64,000 nt of DNA, from contig OZ022576.1 of assembly GCA_963669155.1 (NCBI GenBank), positions 22,921,178 to 22,985,177 of the forward strand, read 5' to 3'. Position 1 is the stretch's first letter; every line of letters begins with the position of its first letter. Origin of the DNA: Arbacia lixula (taxonomy: Eukaryota; Echinodermata; Echinoidea; Arbacioida; Arbaciidae). Positions 28,401 to 40,514 of this stretch are shown piece by piece. Both the position numbers and the translations under genes were made by a program. The notes under the pieces are model-generated. The model had not been told where the DNA came from. It did not search any database and saw only the letters and a program-made list of their open reading frames with translations.

Positions 28401-30093
28401 TGTGGCTAGTGCCCACTTTACCAGATACTGCCAAAGTCCACTTTCATAGTTAAGAAAACAGGTACAGTATTTTGGTGTTTTATGCTGCTTGATCGATATT
28501 CATCTAGAGCTTGTCATTTTTGGATGGAGACATGAACAACGGAGCTTTCTATCCAACAATGTCACATTTTGAGAAAAAAAAAATCATTGTAGAAGGTCAG
28601 TGCTGCATGTATATGCATTTGATCGAAACTTGACATGTGATTAATATCAATGGCAAACCATTATAAGATGAGGCCCAGGATAAATATATCACTGGCATCC
28701 CTCCCTGAGATGAAACATCTTGACCTTTGACCTACCAGGTACATACCCACCCTTACCAGTGCTGGAGTCAGTAGACTTCTCCACCCTGAAGGAGGACACG
28801 GAATGGCGGCTGCTATTCACACACATCCTCAGTTTCCCTGACGTAGTGGCAGACTCCGTGAGAGGGGCTTTCCCCCCACAAGACCTCTCCGCCCAATGCG
28901 AAACTCAACATGTAAGACACCAACATTGAGGGCTCCCTTCAAATCAGTTGTTTCTGATAAACCCATTTTGTGATTTTGTAATGTGCATGAGCAATTCCAG
29001 GAGTATCACAAGGGGCTGGTTCGAGAGCTTTCCATTTCATTCTTTTTCCATGCTACTGAATTGTTATCTCCCGACTTGTCACATGAAGAAATTGCTTCAA
29101 TATTTTGTATATACCAATGCTTATGGAAAGAATTGTATGATTATACAACATGAAATGATATCAGATGTTTGTGTGTTTTGTATTTAATGCAATATGTAGT
29201 TCTGACAGAATTTTCTTTAGGCGAATTGAATAGTACAGTGCTTCCTATATCACATTCGCTAATGTTTTTTGTGTATATTCTCTTCTCTTTTCCCATGTCC
29301 ATTTCTACAGATCTGCAGATATTTAATAGCTCTCAGCCAAGACTTGAGTACCTACTACAGCAGATTCAAGATTTTATTGGTGAGTCTGCATCAACCTTCC
29401 AGATTTTTCTGACGATCTTACTTCAATAAAGCAATTAAATTATGAAAGTCAATCATTTATTTTAGTTTAATGACATTGAAAAAATTCAGTGCATATTTGC
29501 CTTTCACTTTTCATGTGATCCCAGTGATGCTATGTGCAAGTATCTAAATTGCCCTTGTTTATTTTAAACGGTGGAGTTGTTGTGAATGGAAATGTTTGTC
29601 ATTATTGACCAGTGATTGTTGTACATGTACGGTATCAATATGTTTTTTTTTTTTACTTGCAGCCACTAAATCTATGAGCAGTAATTTTATTCAAGTTTTA
29701 AAAGTTGTCCAAAGCAAAATGCATGTACAAAGTGTTGTTGGAGAGGTGCTGGGCTCCTTATCCACCCCCCTTCTCTCCCACCAAACATACATACATGCAT
29801 GTTAACCCTTTATGCACTAGGTAAACTGCTGCTCCATGGAATTTGTTTGTAATAGTTGTGCAAAATGCCCCAAAATGATAATGTATCTTGTCCTGTTTGT
29901 TTGTTTCTTTCCTCCGTCCCATTCTTAAGCGACAAGCCAGAGAATTGATCTTTATTTTGTTGTTTCTGTACAGGAACCGAGACCTCACCTCCTACCGACA
30001 ATGTATGCCAGACTCTATCTACTGAAAGCAGTTCACCAGGTGCTTGAGAATGGCCTCGCCCTCCTCAGGATAAAACCCCTCACTAGAATGTGA
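21807..30093 (+). CDS. DALRD3: DALR anticodon-binding domain protein 3 (DALRD3), ten exons
   Basis: Exons: 21807-22010, 23063-23382, 23888-24264, 25434-25504, 26728-26977, 27414-27496, 28133-28262, 28739-28911, 29311-29379, 29974-30093. All junctions are GT-AG and all phases agree, giving 598 aa (human about 543). The similarity to human DALRD3 that I recognise includes NGVFVVYNYARL (around residue 450, start of the DALR domain), the segment DFSTLKEDTEWRLLF, and the C-terminal helix ARLYLLKAVHQVLENGLALL. The DALR domain is the anticodon-binding fold of arginyl-tRNA synthetase. There is no HIGH/KMSKS catalytic core, so it is not a synthetase. In human, DALRD3 works with METTL2 to recognise specific arginine tRNAs for 3-methylcytosine at position 32; the same role here is inferred. 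The start is the first ATG of exon 1; no upstream coding exon was found. Confidence 0.95.
22122..22160 (-). repeat. Interstitial telomere-like (TTAGGG)n tract
   Basis: About six CCCTAA-type hexamers on the plus strand, two of them varied, inside DALRD3 intron 1. TTAGGG is the deuterostome telomere repeat. Confidence 0.85.
22399..22432. repeat. Run of 34 consecutive C
   Basis: Uninterrupted C homopolymer in DALRD3 intron 1. It is the longest of many C/G runs in the window. Its exact length may be affected by sequencing error. Confidence 0.85.
24640..25264. mobile_element. Non-autonomous Tc1/mariner-type element
   Basis: It is flanked by TA on both sides (24638-24639 and 25265-25266), the target of the Tc1/mariner superfamily. 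The left end reads CAGTTCAGGCCAAAATTTTA and the right end, on the complementary strand, begins CATTTGAGGCCAGAAGTTTA. The inverted ends agree imperfectly over about 45 bp, including ACATACACC / AATACACCC. The general form (CAGT...GG...AGTTTACATACAC) resembles Tc1-family ends of the Sleeping Beauty type. The ~625-bp body has no long frame, so it is a deletion derivative or MITE. It sits in DALRD3 intron 3. Confidence 0.7.
25556..25990. repeat. Possible dispersed repeat in DALRD3 intron 4
   Basis: It begins with a hairpin (TTTATGCCTCCTCC...AGAGGCATACAG), followed by GTCTGTCCGTCC and repeated phrases such as GAGGTCA/AGGTCAA. This kind of text recurs in marine-invertebrate interspersed repeats. 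The right edge is uncertain. Confidence 0.35.
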
Positions 30094-30218
30094 CCCAGGT
30101 GGAGAAGAGCCAGTGACTATCTACTGAAAGCAGTTCACCAGGTGCTTGAGAATGGCCTCGCCCTCCTCAGGATAAAACCCCTCACCAGAATGTGACCCAG
30201 TAGGAGAAGAGCCAGTGA
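30015..30218 (+). repeat. 102-bp tandem duplication over the DALRD3 stop codon
   Basis: Copy 1 (30015-30116) contains the last 26 codons and stop of DALRD3. Copy 2 (30117-30218) lies wholly in the 3' UTR. They differ at about four or five positions by eye. The unit is 34 codons, so copy 2 keeps the same frame and still spells the C-terminal DALR helix and stop. Because copy 1 ends with a stop, copy 2 is not translated in the normal mRNA. Confidence 0.9.
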
Positions 30219-30834
30219 AATTGCCTCTCAAGTAAACTTTCATTGAATAGGAACCATTTTGAGTGCTCTTAAAAGCTAAGGAATTGAAATGCCAACCCTT
30301 TCCACCATTTCAACCTGTTATGCTCTGTAATGCATTCATCCAATGCTGCATGTTTGTAGACCTCCATGAGTATTGTGAATAGCAAACTATGCGATACACA
30401 CGTATGCACCTTTACACAACTTATTAGGACTTGCGGATCATAGCCCTCCTTCTAAAAGTGTTGCCTAAATGTTTCTCCAAAAAAGAATTTTCTCATACGA
30501 GTATTTGAAGTCCAGAAGAATGTCTAATATTGCTGTATTTTTGCAGATAAATGAAGTATGCAATATATTTTGACAACTCATTGGGACTTGCATTTCAAAA
30601 CTGTCCTGCTAAAAAACTTTTACCCAGGAAGAAATCCTTTGTAGGAGTGTGTTTTGTCCGAAACGGTGCTAAAATCAGTGCTGAAAGTACAAATTTGTAT
30701 CATTTATACAATTTATGGAGTAGCACATGTGATAGCTTAAGATATTAACAGAAATATCCAATGCAAATACATGAATTGATACTGGATACAGGACGCAAAT
30801 GCTTCAGTATTCATTGGATAAAAAATGCAAGAAA

Positions 30835-30840
30835 AATAAA
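30835..30840 (+). terminator. Candidate poly(A) signal for DALRD3
   Basis: AATAAA about 740 bp after the DALRD3 stop codon and before the convergent minus-strand gene. It is a position-based call. Confidence 0.4.
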
Positions 30841-31089
30841 GTGAGAAGGTGCAAAAGCAATATTTTGCAATCTAATGAATTATGTTTTTATGATTTAATG
30901 AGAGAATTTTTGTGTAGGTATGGGTCATATATGTGTGCATGTGAGTGGATGAGGGATGTTTATGTGCGTGTGTGTGTGTGTATAAGGATGTGTGTGTGTG
31001 TGCGTAGGCACAACCTCCTTGCCTGCAACTATCCCACAGCTTTTGACATCCTCCCAGAGAGATCACAAAATGAAAACAATTGAGATATC

Positions 31090-31095
31090 TTTATT
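31090..31095 (-). terminator. Candidate poly(A) signal for the minus-strand repeat gene
   Basis: AATAAA on the minus strand, about 480 bp beyond the stop codon of the repeat-protein gene; another copy lies at 31,101-31,106. The two convergent 3' ends are about 250 bp apart. Confidence 0.35.
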
Positions 31096-31577
31096 ATTTT
31101 TTTATTGTTTTTAATCACCAGATTAAAACACATCTCAATGGTCACATGATTAACTTTAAGACTCAGTATGGTCTCTCATACCCTTCCACATTATGCTGTA
31201 TCAGTAGAAGCTCTGTACTCGTTTGCACGCAATGCTAGACACTCTTACTGTAGTTTACTCCCACAGAGAACTTGTTCACTTTAGGAAAAACATGCAAATT
31301 ACTTCAACATGTGGGCTATCACACTTTGTCTTTGTAACATAAAGCTTACTTTAGTTCTCAGTAGAGGTACATTTGAACACTTTCTTGCTTGTGGTGAAGC
31401 GGTCAATAAAAGTGCAGTAACAACAGTAGCTGTTGTCTTGCTTTACCACAGCGGCGAACATTGACAATACACTACGGTGAGAATGGAAGTGGCAAGCTCC
31501 ATGCGAATGTACCTAAAATCTCAGATTTTCGATTTTTTGTTTCAATGATGACTGAAAATCATTAACATTTGATAAAT

Positions 31578-34500
31578 TCAAGCCTTGACTTGGGGTGCCT
31601 GTCGAGCCGGTTTCTTAATGCTTGAGAGTGGCTGCGGTTTCTTCTGCTGCCAGAGTTTGGGCGGTTTTCCAAGCCTGGTCGGTCTCTTCATGGTACGAAT
31701 CTGCCTGGCCTTCTCCCTCATGTCCCTGTTGTGCTTGGCGTACTGCACGGGCAACTCAAACATGGAGAAGGTGAAAGCAGTCGTGAGGGAAAGTTGGAAT
31801 GTCTGTCGGAACAGCTCCATCTCCCTGTGATGCTGCTGCCAGATCTTGCTAACTGAGTGGGGAACACTGTCTCTGGGGCCCCTCAACCTCCTGGGAGACG
31901 GTGTACTGATGGATGTGCGAGATTTACGTCCGCTCTTTGGGCTCTTCAGGGTGAGCGATCGGGAGGATACCTTAGCAGCAGGGACGATAAACTCCGGGTA
32001 AGTGTCTGGTAAAGTCGAGACTTTGGCCACTGAGGACCTTTTCTGGAGGAGTGCCAGTTCTGGTGATGCGCTTTGCTCTGGGGAGAATGGCGGCACTACA
32101 GGTGACGCAGGGCTTCTTAAGTGACTTGGTAACGTTGAATACGCCATGCGGTATGTTTGCTGTCTGTCTGAAGGAGCCGTCAGAAGTGGTGGGGAAACGG
32201 GCTGATCGGTCGTCAGTTTGAAACGGGAGAATTTACTGAGGAGATCTGATGAAGACGGACTACTTTCTGTAATGCTATCTGCAGTTATTTTGTCAGGAGT
32301 GATGTCACTGGCTTCAGGTAAGTTCTCTTGAACCTTATTAGCCCGGCGCCGGTTTTCCGTTGCTTTCTTCTTTTGGATGACCTTTTCAGCTGCTCTACTT
32401 CCTCTTGGTGGGTGCTCAACCGGAGGTAATGTATTTGCTCGATCAGACAAGCCTGGGGAGGGAAGCCTGGTTGCACGATCAGACAAGCCTGGGGAGGGGA
32501 GCCTGTTTGGTGGACTCTGTGCTGCCTCTTCTGATGCTTCTGCTTGGGGAGACTCATTCTGGCTCCCAATGTCAGGAAGCTGTGGCTTCTGGGGCAGACT
32601 GGGCAACTTTGTGGATCCACTGGGAATTCTTGCAGATTGGTCTGTCTGTGAGTCTGGTGTAATGGGAGTTTTGGAGTCTTGTCCCCTTTTTCCGAGTGAT
32701 AATGTCTTAGTTAGATCTGCCTCTGGCGTTGCGAAGATGTGTTTCTTGATCTGGCCAGGTCTTGTATCCGGTCGACCAGTCACATTCCGAACAGCAGTGT
32801 TCTTCACAACCTGCTTACTTTTTGTATCTCGCTGATCAGTGTTTCTGATGGATTGAAGGTCACTCACAATTTTCTGAGCAGCTTCTTTGAAAGTTGGACG
32901 CTGAGCTTTGATATCACTGTCCACTTCAGAATGATTATCAGCACTCTCTTGCTGACTCTGCTCTACCTGTTTTTCACTGGTGTCTTTAACTCTGTCATCA
33001 CATGTTGGTTCTATTTCAGGTGGCACATTGTATTCAGCTGTAGTACATGCCGTGTCTTGTGATTCTGACATCAGATGCTCCTTCTCATTTAACATGTGTG
33101 GCTTCACATCTCCCAGCCTATCTGCTTTGCTGGTACTTTGGGAATCATGTGTATCAGGAGTTTCCCTTGTTGGTGTTTTCTCTCTAACTCCTGAAGCTGC
33201 ATCAGTTTGTGTAGATGGCTTCGACATGTTTTCTTTCAGGTCATCATCATGCTTACTTGAGCTACTTGAAGGGGATGTGACAGGATCACTCTTTCTATAT
33301 TCGTAAGAAATTTCTTGATGAATACGACTGCTCCTTTCCATTATTCGTATATGAGAGGATTGTGTTATTGCACCAGTCTGAGAAAGTTCTGTTTCATCTG
33401 TGATCACATATTCAGAGCCTTTCTGATCAGATTCCCTTGATTTCTGTATGATCTTCTTGAGATCTGTCTTAGAAATCTTGAAAGGCACTTCTGCTTCTTT
33501 CCCGTCAAAGCCTATGACAAAGCCCTGACCCTGTGAGTTCCTCAGCACAACCTGGCGATTACCAGAACTGTGAACTCGAACTGTGGGTATGAACTTCCCC
33601 TCCTCATTGCAGTATCCTTCATAGATAAATCCGTCCTCACCCTTAACATTTGACGTATGTGATGTTTCACTAGATTGGATGGCAGTAATATTTTTCTCCC
33701 CTTCTGGAAATCTCATGAAGTTGACATTCCCATTTTGCCCAATATACATGAATTGACCTGTGTTTGCATGGACAACTGCTTGGCGATTGCCGTCTTTGTC
33801 GAGACGAGAAATTGGAACAAATCGCCCATCAATTGTGCATCTCCCTTCGAAGAGAGTGTCATTGATTTCTCGTAGGACAGTTTTGTATGTATCATTGAGA
33901 GCCGGATCTGCTCCCTCCATTGATTCATCAATATATTTATACTTTCCATCAAAATCTATTGTGTAACTTCTTCCATCAGAGGTTTTCAGAACAGGATATC
34001 GGTAACCTTTCTCATCCAGGCGAAATATTGGTTCAAAATGGTCAGAATGACATCGCCCGTGATAGACTGAGCCATCAAGACTACGTTTGAAGGTCATGAA
34101 ACTAGATTGCTTGAGATTTTGTTCAGATCGGGAAGAAGCTTGCACAGAGTCCAGGTGATCTCTCACCAAACGTTCCACACTCAGTACCCCGCCTATTTCA
34201 GGTGTCTTCTGGCGTCTCTTCACACGAACTGAAGTGACAGGTGAAATCATGGGGCCTTCACTTGATTGAGAACTTGTGCTTGAAGATACATTGGCATAGA
34301 CCAACCCTGCGAGTGCCTGATTTGATCCGATGAATTGACAGACATTACGTTCTCTAGAATGATTCCGATTTGGGGATAAACATCCCAACGACACTTCTAT
34401 CATGGTGCCGTTCTTGTCAACCACAGTGTACCGCCCTTCTGCATTCACAACCACTGGCCTTCTTTCGCCATTTCCTTCGATCCGGGCCGTCGGAACAAAT

Positions 34501-37500
34501 CCATACCCTGGGGAATGAAATCCCTGATATACATAACCGTCGTGGCTTTCGATCTCAATCACTTTAGGAGTGGGATACTTCACATAAGGTAACTGGCTGC
34601 TGGTCTTTGGTGCAGTTTGCAGATCCTTGTTCGTTGTACGGGGAACTTTGGCTTTCATCTCCAGCAGACTCGCATCAAGTGCGTCGGTCGGCAAGTCAAT
34701 TTGTATGGGGCTGGTATCATCTTGGACATAGTACTTTCCATCTGTCCTCATCGTAACCGCTTGCTCGATTCCATCTTCACTAATTCGAGCAATTGGAATG
34801 AACTTCCCGGTTAGATCTCTGTATCCCCGAACAACTTGTCCTGTTTTGTCTCGCAGCTCGATGATCCCATTGTCAGTTGCTTGTCCCACTGGAGGGTCAT
34901 GCGCGTTGTCCAGAGATGATAGAGATTGATAACCAGACCTTGTGATTGCGCAGTAACCGCCACTTGGTTTCATAGCAATGGCTACTCTGTTCCCATCTGA
35001 ATCTATTCTGGCAATAGGTACAAAAGTTCCAGTATGGGACATGAATCCGTGATACTGTGCCCCATCAATATCTTGGAACTCTACAATGGTCTGTCCTGTA
35101 CTGCATCTCTCTCCATAGGGAATACGCCTTTTCTTTGATTGGTCTCGAGCAGTGCCTTCATTTTCTGAAAGATAAAAAACATTACATTATCAATCATTCC
35201 GCTGAGTGAATACTAACAAGTAAAATACAGGCCCTCTTTTGGTACTTGGAGGTCTTTAGGTCTTCACAGTTGCTTGCGTAGTGTGTACAATGTCAAGGTG
35301 TCATTGTTTTTGTTATTTCAACATGACAAAATCTACAAGTGATAAGTGAATTAAGCTGGAAACACACAAAACTACAAGGTAAACGTACCACCTGGTTTTC
35401 CCACGGGAGCCAGCTCCACATGCGGAATCTCGAGGATGACATCTTTCGGAACACGGACAGACGATGTTTTGGTGACAGTGCCATCAACTCCCCTTCCCAT
35501 AGTGTCATCTTCTTCTACATTTCCCTCCTCCGTGATGACATTCCCATCTTGGACTGGTGTGGTGCAGTGGGCTGTGACCAAGGGTGATACACGTTTCTCT
35601 TCGCTTGAACCTTGGTTTGCGCCGTTGCGACGGTCTGTAGGTTTTGCTCCTGCACTAGCAGTACCTTGTCTGTGTCTTTGGTTTTCTGTGTGACGTAATG
35701 TAGTAGAAATACATGTATATGATATCTGTATTAATAATCTTAGTAGATAGTAGAAGATATCAAAATTGACACCGACATGTTTTCTCCTTCCAGAGACAAA
35801 TCTAGACAAGTCTAGCTTCCACATGTGTAAAATAAAAGCCCCCCCCCCCCCCCCCCTTGTTGCAATGAATTTGAAATAAAACAATACAATTGTAAATGTT
35901 TTCAAAGAATAAATGACAGATCAGCATTATCCAAGGCTCATTCTCTGCTGGGTTATTAGTGAAGCGAAATAATCAAATCTGTGTGTATCATTGGGGCGTT
36001 TTTGCACAAGATATACACAGAGTTCCTACAGAGAAGTACATGCAGTAAATTTGGGGCACAAACGGTTGAATAAACGTCCTATGAAGCCACATATGTGAGT
36101 GCCACATGTGATTTCTTTCACACGTCTTGCACACAAAGGGTAAGTAATCGTACCGCCTCTCTGCCTGGCGCTCCTAGACCGTTTCTCATATTCAAACCCA
36201 GCCTCGGCCAATCGGAACTTCTCGACGGGGCTCGGGGAATCTCGGTTACCCGACAGGATCATCACGCTCCGCTTCTCGGGGGACCGCGAGCGTCGGGAGG
36301 CGTGAGGCGATGTGGAGGCCGATTGCTCACGCAGAAGCAGACTGCTAGTAGAGTTCACTAGCTCCAGGAGCTCCTCGTCGGCTCCAGGGGATCCCGCTCT
36401 GGACAGGACGTTCATCAGCTGCTGTCTGCTCTCCTCAGGGAGTTTGCCTAATTCCTGGAGACGCGCGAGAATAAGTGTTAAATGGAAAAGGAAGTGAGGA
36501 GAAGAAAATTATAACTAGTCTGTTTGACGTATATACTTCAAGGGGCGCAGCAAATAGAACAATAGTTGACATATGGAAGCTCGACATGGATTAGAGAATA
36601 CATGAAGAGGAGAAGAACAGTGAACAATGATGAAAACAATGGAAAAGAATAGGGAGTAAAAATGATGAGATGGAGGAACAACAACGATGGACATGATCCA
36701 GTGAATTGAACTAAAACGATGAGGAACTTAGGACTAAGAGAGGAAGAGGTGGTGTATAGAGGGAGAGAGATAAAAGGAGAGATACCGCAGAGAAAAAAGA
36801 GAATGAAAATGTAAGAGATATTAAGAGAGAGAACACTATCACAATCGCATAATACAGCCCACTTCTGTTACAGCAGGGTGTGCAGGATGTAGCCAAGTAC
36901 CTCGTTAAAGACATCTTGGTATACTGATTACTGAACACATAGATTTGTTCGATCATGCACTGCTTGAATTTTGAAATGTTAAATATCATTATAACGAAAT
37001 CTCGTTGTATCCGTGTTCGTTATAACGGGATTGGACTGCGCGCACTTATATCGTTGGTTCTATACCTTAATGATCTGATGGCTCTGATTGCTGATATTAA
37101 ACTCTGGGCCCGATGTGGGCTGGTCCGGCTCGTAACACTCCGACACCGGCTTGGGCTTCCCGGACAGATTCCAGTGCTTGAGACAACGCGGGCAGTGGAA
37201 CACCATCTGGGCGGTGCTTCCATGGGCGAGGTCCGACATCCTCGTCATCTAAGAGGGGCGTGGTGGGAGGACGGGGTATATGTCTATGATATGATATGAT
37301 CTGATATTTTGTGATTTTTGCCTCCATCACATGCCTACATTTAATTTGCATGAAATATCAAACCATGTTTTGAAAAAGATAAAGATTTTAATTGAATGAT
37401 ATATTGTTGTTAATTGGTGGTCATTTATCAATTTCATTTATTATCTTACACGTAGTACAATTTTTCCTATAATTATGATTTGCAACCAATCGTATTGCTT

Positions 37501-40500
37501 TGAGTATACACCGTCATAATGATAGTAGTTTAAGAGATGTAAAAGAAGGATTAATGATAGGAAAGAGGTCTAAGTTGAAGACAGTGATAATAATAATGAT
37601 GGATGACATCAAGGAAGGAATATTATACCATGAAGCTATTATTACCAATAGCTCCATGAATGTACACGACACGTATGTGGAAATGAACTGCGCGAGATCA
37701 TTGGACCTCACAACAGGAAAAAAATAACTCAAAAAGAAAGGGTGACATCACAACCAAGTACTCACGATCTTGACTCCCATGGACTGGCAGAGCAGGAGCG
37801 CCTTGAGGTCATCTTCAAGGGTCGTGATAGGAGAACTGATCGCCGAGTCATTCTGAACGACCGGCGATGAAGGTGTGCCAGTCTGGTCGATAGAAACAAG
37901 TCAACGCTCTTGATTTTCATTGTGTCAGAACATAACTATAGCAAGACGTCATGCCCGAGACGTCGAATAAAATTATACCTTACTTCAAATAATGTTTGTC
38001 ATGATCAAGTTGTATATCCTCCTCCTCTCCCCTCGGTCCCCAGCAGAATGATAATTGCGCAGCCTCAATTATGTCGCCACTATATCTAATTTTCATTATG
38101 ACCTTTCAGAAATCGTACAATCATTTGAGAGATAAAATAGGGGTAAACGAAAGCAGGACAAACATAGAATGACGCAGAAAATGATGCTTCATTACTAGTC
38201 AAAACAAAGTGAGGTATCTTTTTTTTTGAGAAAGTTTTCTATAATTTTTTTGATAGTTCAGGCTAAATTATGTCGAAGTAAGTGCGAGTTGTATCAATAT
38301 TCTTGGTAAATTTAAAGGGCATATACTGTACTAGGAAGGCAAAAAAGCCTTCAAAAGATAATTGTTAGCAATCTTCTTGTCAATGGTCTTAAATTCATGT
38401 ATTGTCTATTTTAGAAGCTTGCTGAAAGTTATTTGCCCTCAAATGATCTACATTTGGAGTAATGAGTGATTAAATCATTAGTCATTAATTACTCCAGATG
38501 TGGATCATTTGAGGGCAAATAACTTTCAGCAAGCTTCTAAAATGGTCAATACATGAATTTAAGACCATTGGCAAGACGATTGCTAACAATTATCTTTTGA
38601 AGGCTTTTTTGCCTTCCCAGTACAGTATATGCCCTTTAAAGACAGCTGTCAAACTTGACGCCGATACCCCCCCTCCCCCACCCCACCCCCTTCCACCGCC
38701 CCGCGCTCTCGTCCCACAACCCAATATCCGCCATCAGTTCAGATTTCATACCCCGTCTCTTTTGTGGTCTTCACGGGGGGTGTTGACGCGGTTGTAACTC
38801 GCCGTGCTTGCCGGCCGCCCAATCAGCATCATGCCTCGCGTGTTGCTCTCACTTGGTTCGGGGATGTCGTAAAGGTGTACCGAAGCGACTCCCAACTAAA
38901 ATCATTAAGTGAAAATAAAAGGAGATAGGACACTTTGTGCGCGAGATGTAAGTAAAATGTTCGATGATGCGGCAAATCAAGGTGACATAAGTCAAAGTTT
39001 TGTACAAAACGGTTAAGTTTATTCGTCACTATACTGTCACATTAAATTGTAAAACAAGTAAAAAGAATTACTTCGTGTAACATAGTCTTGATAATAAAGT
39101 CATGAGAAGACATACTAGATGTGAATGGGAGACTTTGGAAAGCATTAGGCGCCATCCCTGTTGTTTCTATACAAAGTTTGCCATATGTTTAAAAGCATTC
39201 ATCAGTATTAAGTGTTGTTTAAATGGGACATAAAATTGTTATCAAAAGGAGTTGAGCGATTTGTTGTAAAGGAAAGATGCTTGTCCTCTTGTTTACTTTC
39301 CATTTAACAAGTGATAAACATAAATTAAATGTCGAAATCTCTTAAATCTATTTAATTCTAGCCCGTTCGATCTCCACTTTCAGTGTACGTGACCCGCTTA
39401 CTGCTTGTCAGTGTCATTTTCTTCATGATAGAAAGTTATCCATCGACGCTAAATTTTGTTTCATATTACCCTTAAATTCTTTGAAAGCTGTTGAATAGAT
39501 ACTTAAAAAAATGCGACTGTTTTAACTTTATCTCATATCTCAGACCAATCATTGCTTTATGGCATTAGTGTATACAGTATTACTATTAGGTCTACTTGTG
39601 ACTTGTACCAAACCATGACGTATTAAGAGTTAAAAGGTAGTCTGTATACCCGTGAGGGTACCCTTGCTCTGGGCAGAGGTGGGATGGGTGTTTCACAGAG
39701 AAGAGGAGAATACCCGAGCCCGCTTTCAAAACCGTCGTCTTCCTCATCGTCCTCGTCATCGACGTCCAGCGTTGGCCGATGTAACGTCGCGATTCTGTGT
39801 GAGGTGGTCGCAATCATCATGTCGGTGGTCGTCTCGCCACCGCCGGGTGGTAACGGTTGATCGGGACTTCCGTGATCAGGCGCGTTATTGATGTTGGAGT
39901 AGTCACTGGGTCGACGAACGGCACGAGTGAGACCCTGTGCCAGAAACAACGACTTAGTAAACGGCAAAGCCTTTCAAACATATTTGGGGTAATAAATGGA
40001 AGAAGAACCCCAACTTTAATGCCCTTTTTTCTATTATCACTTTATCTCTCACCATTCTTAGTTAGTTAGTTACTCGTCAAAGGTGGGGATGGGGACTGTG
40101 AAAGCCCAGGCAAATGGGTGGAACAGTCAGGAAGGTGAAAATATAAATTGTGGGTGTAATTTTATCCACCAAACATCTCTCTCAACATCACTCTCAATTA
40201 TTGTAGAGTAAGACTCCCTTGCCCCATTACTGCACTAATATTATATTCCCCTCCTCTGACCCGCTTCACTCCATTAGCCCCCACCCCTCTCTTCATCTTA
40301 ACTTCCACACTTTCCTCTATCATCCATGGTGTAATAGCGACCCGTATTTCCGTCGTTTAGTGATCCTTACCCTCGATACTCGCTTGTTGGCCACTGGCCC
40401 AATCACTTTCATTTTCGGAGTTTGTGGAGAGGCCGGCGATCCTTCTTCACTTTCGGTTTTCCCGCCCAAGTCAGCCACTTTGGGAAGAATACGTTCTTCG

Positions 40501-40514
40501 TGGGCGAATGACAT
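31578..40514 (-). CDS. Uncharacterised large protein with six ~50-aa repeats, at least eight exons
   Basis: Exons in transcript order (plus-strand coordinates): 40514-40371, 39934-39650 (donor at 39662 also possible), 38895-38752, 37882-37766, 37248-37066, 36454-36154, 35685-35389, 35164-31578. All have GT-AG borders and compatible phases, giving about 1,685 aa. Residues ~515-1035 hold six diverged repeats with consensus dG-x-vy-x-Gy...GkFvPiaRid-dGnrqaVv...Gky-v...dG. Before them are an acidic stretch (residues ~115-125), a CPRC motif followed by one more Cys (residues ~260-280), and Ser/Arg-rich exons. After them is a long Ser/Pro/Thr/Gln-rich disordered part with a tandem LPSPGLSDRA motif, then a basic, helical C-terminus. 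No signal peptide or membrane segment is seen. I do not recognise the family. The first exon is open back to a splice acceptor at 40,560, so an upstream exon may exist and the chosen ATG is the first in this exon. Confidence 0.8.
38311..38640. mobile_element. 330-bp foldback MITE in an intron of the repeat-protein gene
   Basis: Nearly the whole element is an inverted repeat: arms of about 155 bp with around eight mismatches. The ends read TTTAAAGGGCATATACTGTA and its complement. TTAA occurs exactly at both edges and could be a target duplication (with AGGGC ends) or part of the terminal repeat, so a piggyBac relationship is possible but not shown. It lies between the exons at 38752-38895 and 37766-37882. 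Confidence 0.85.

Noticed and set aside
31585-33306. Several plus-strand frames opposite the repeat-protein gene
   Set aside because: Shadows of the large minus-strand exon.
38311-38640. piggyBac assignment from TTAA edges
   Set aside because: TTAA may be part of the terminal repeat, and the next bases are AGGGC rather than the usual CCC start, so the family is left open.
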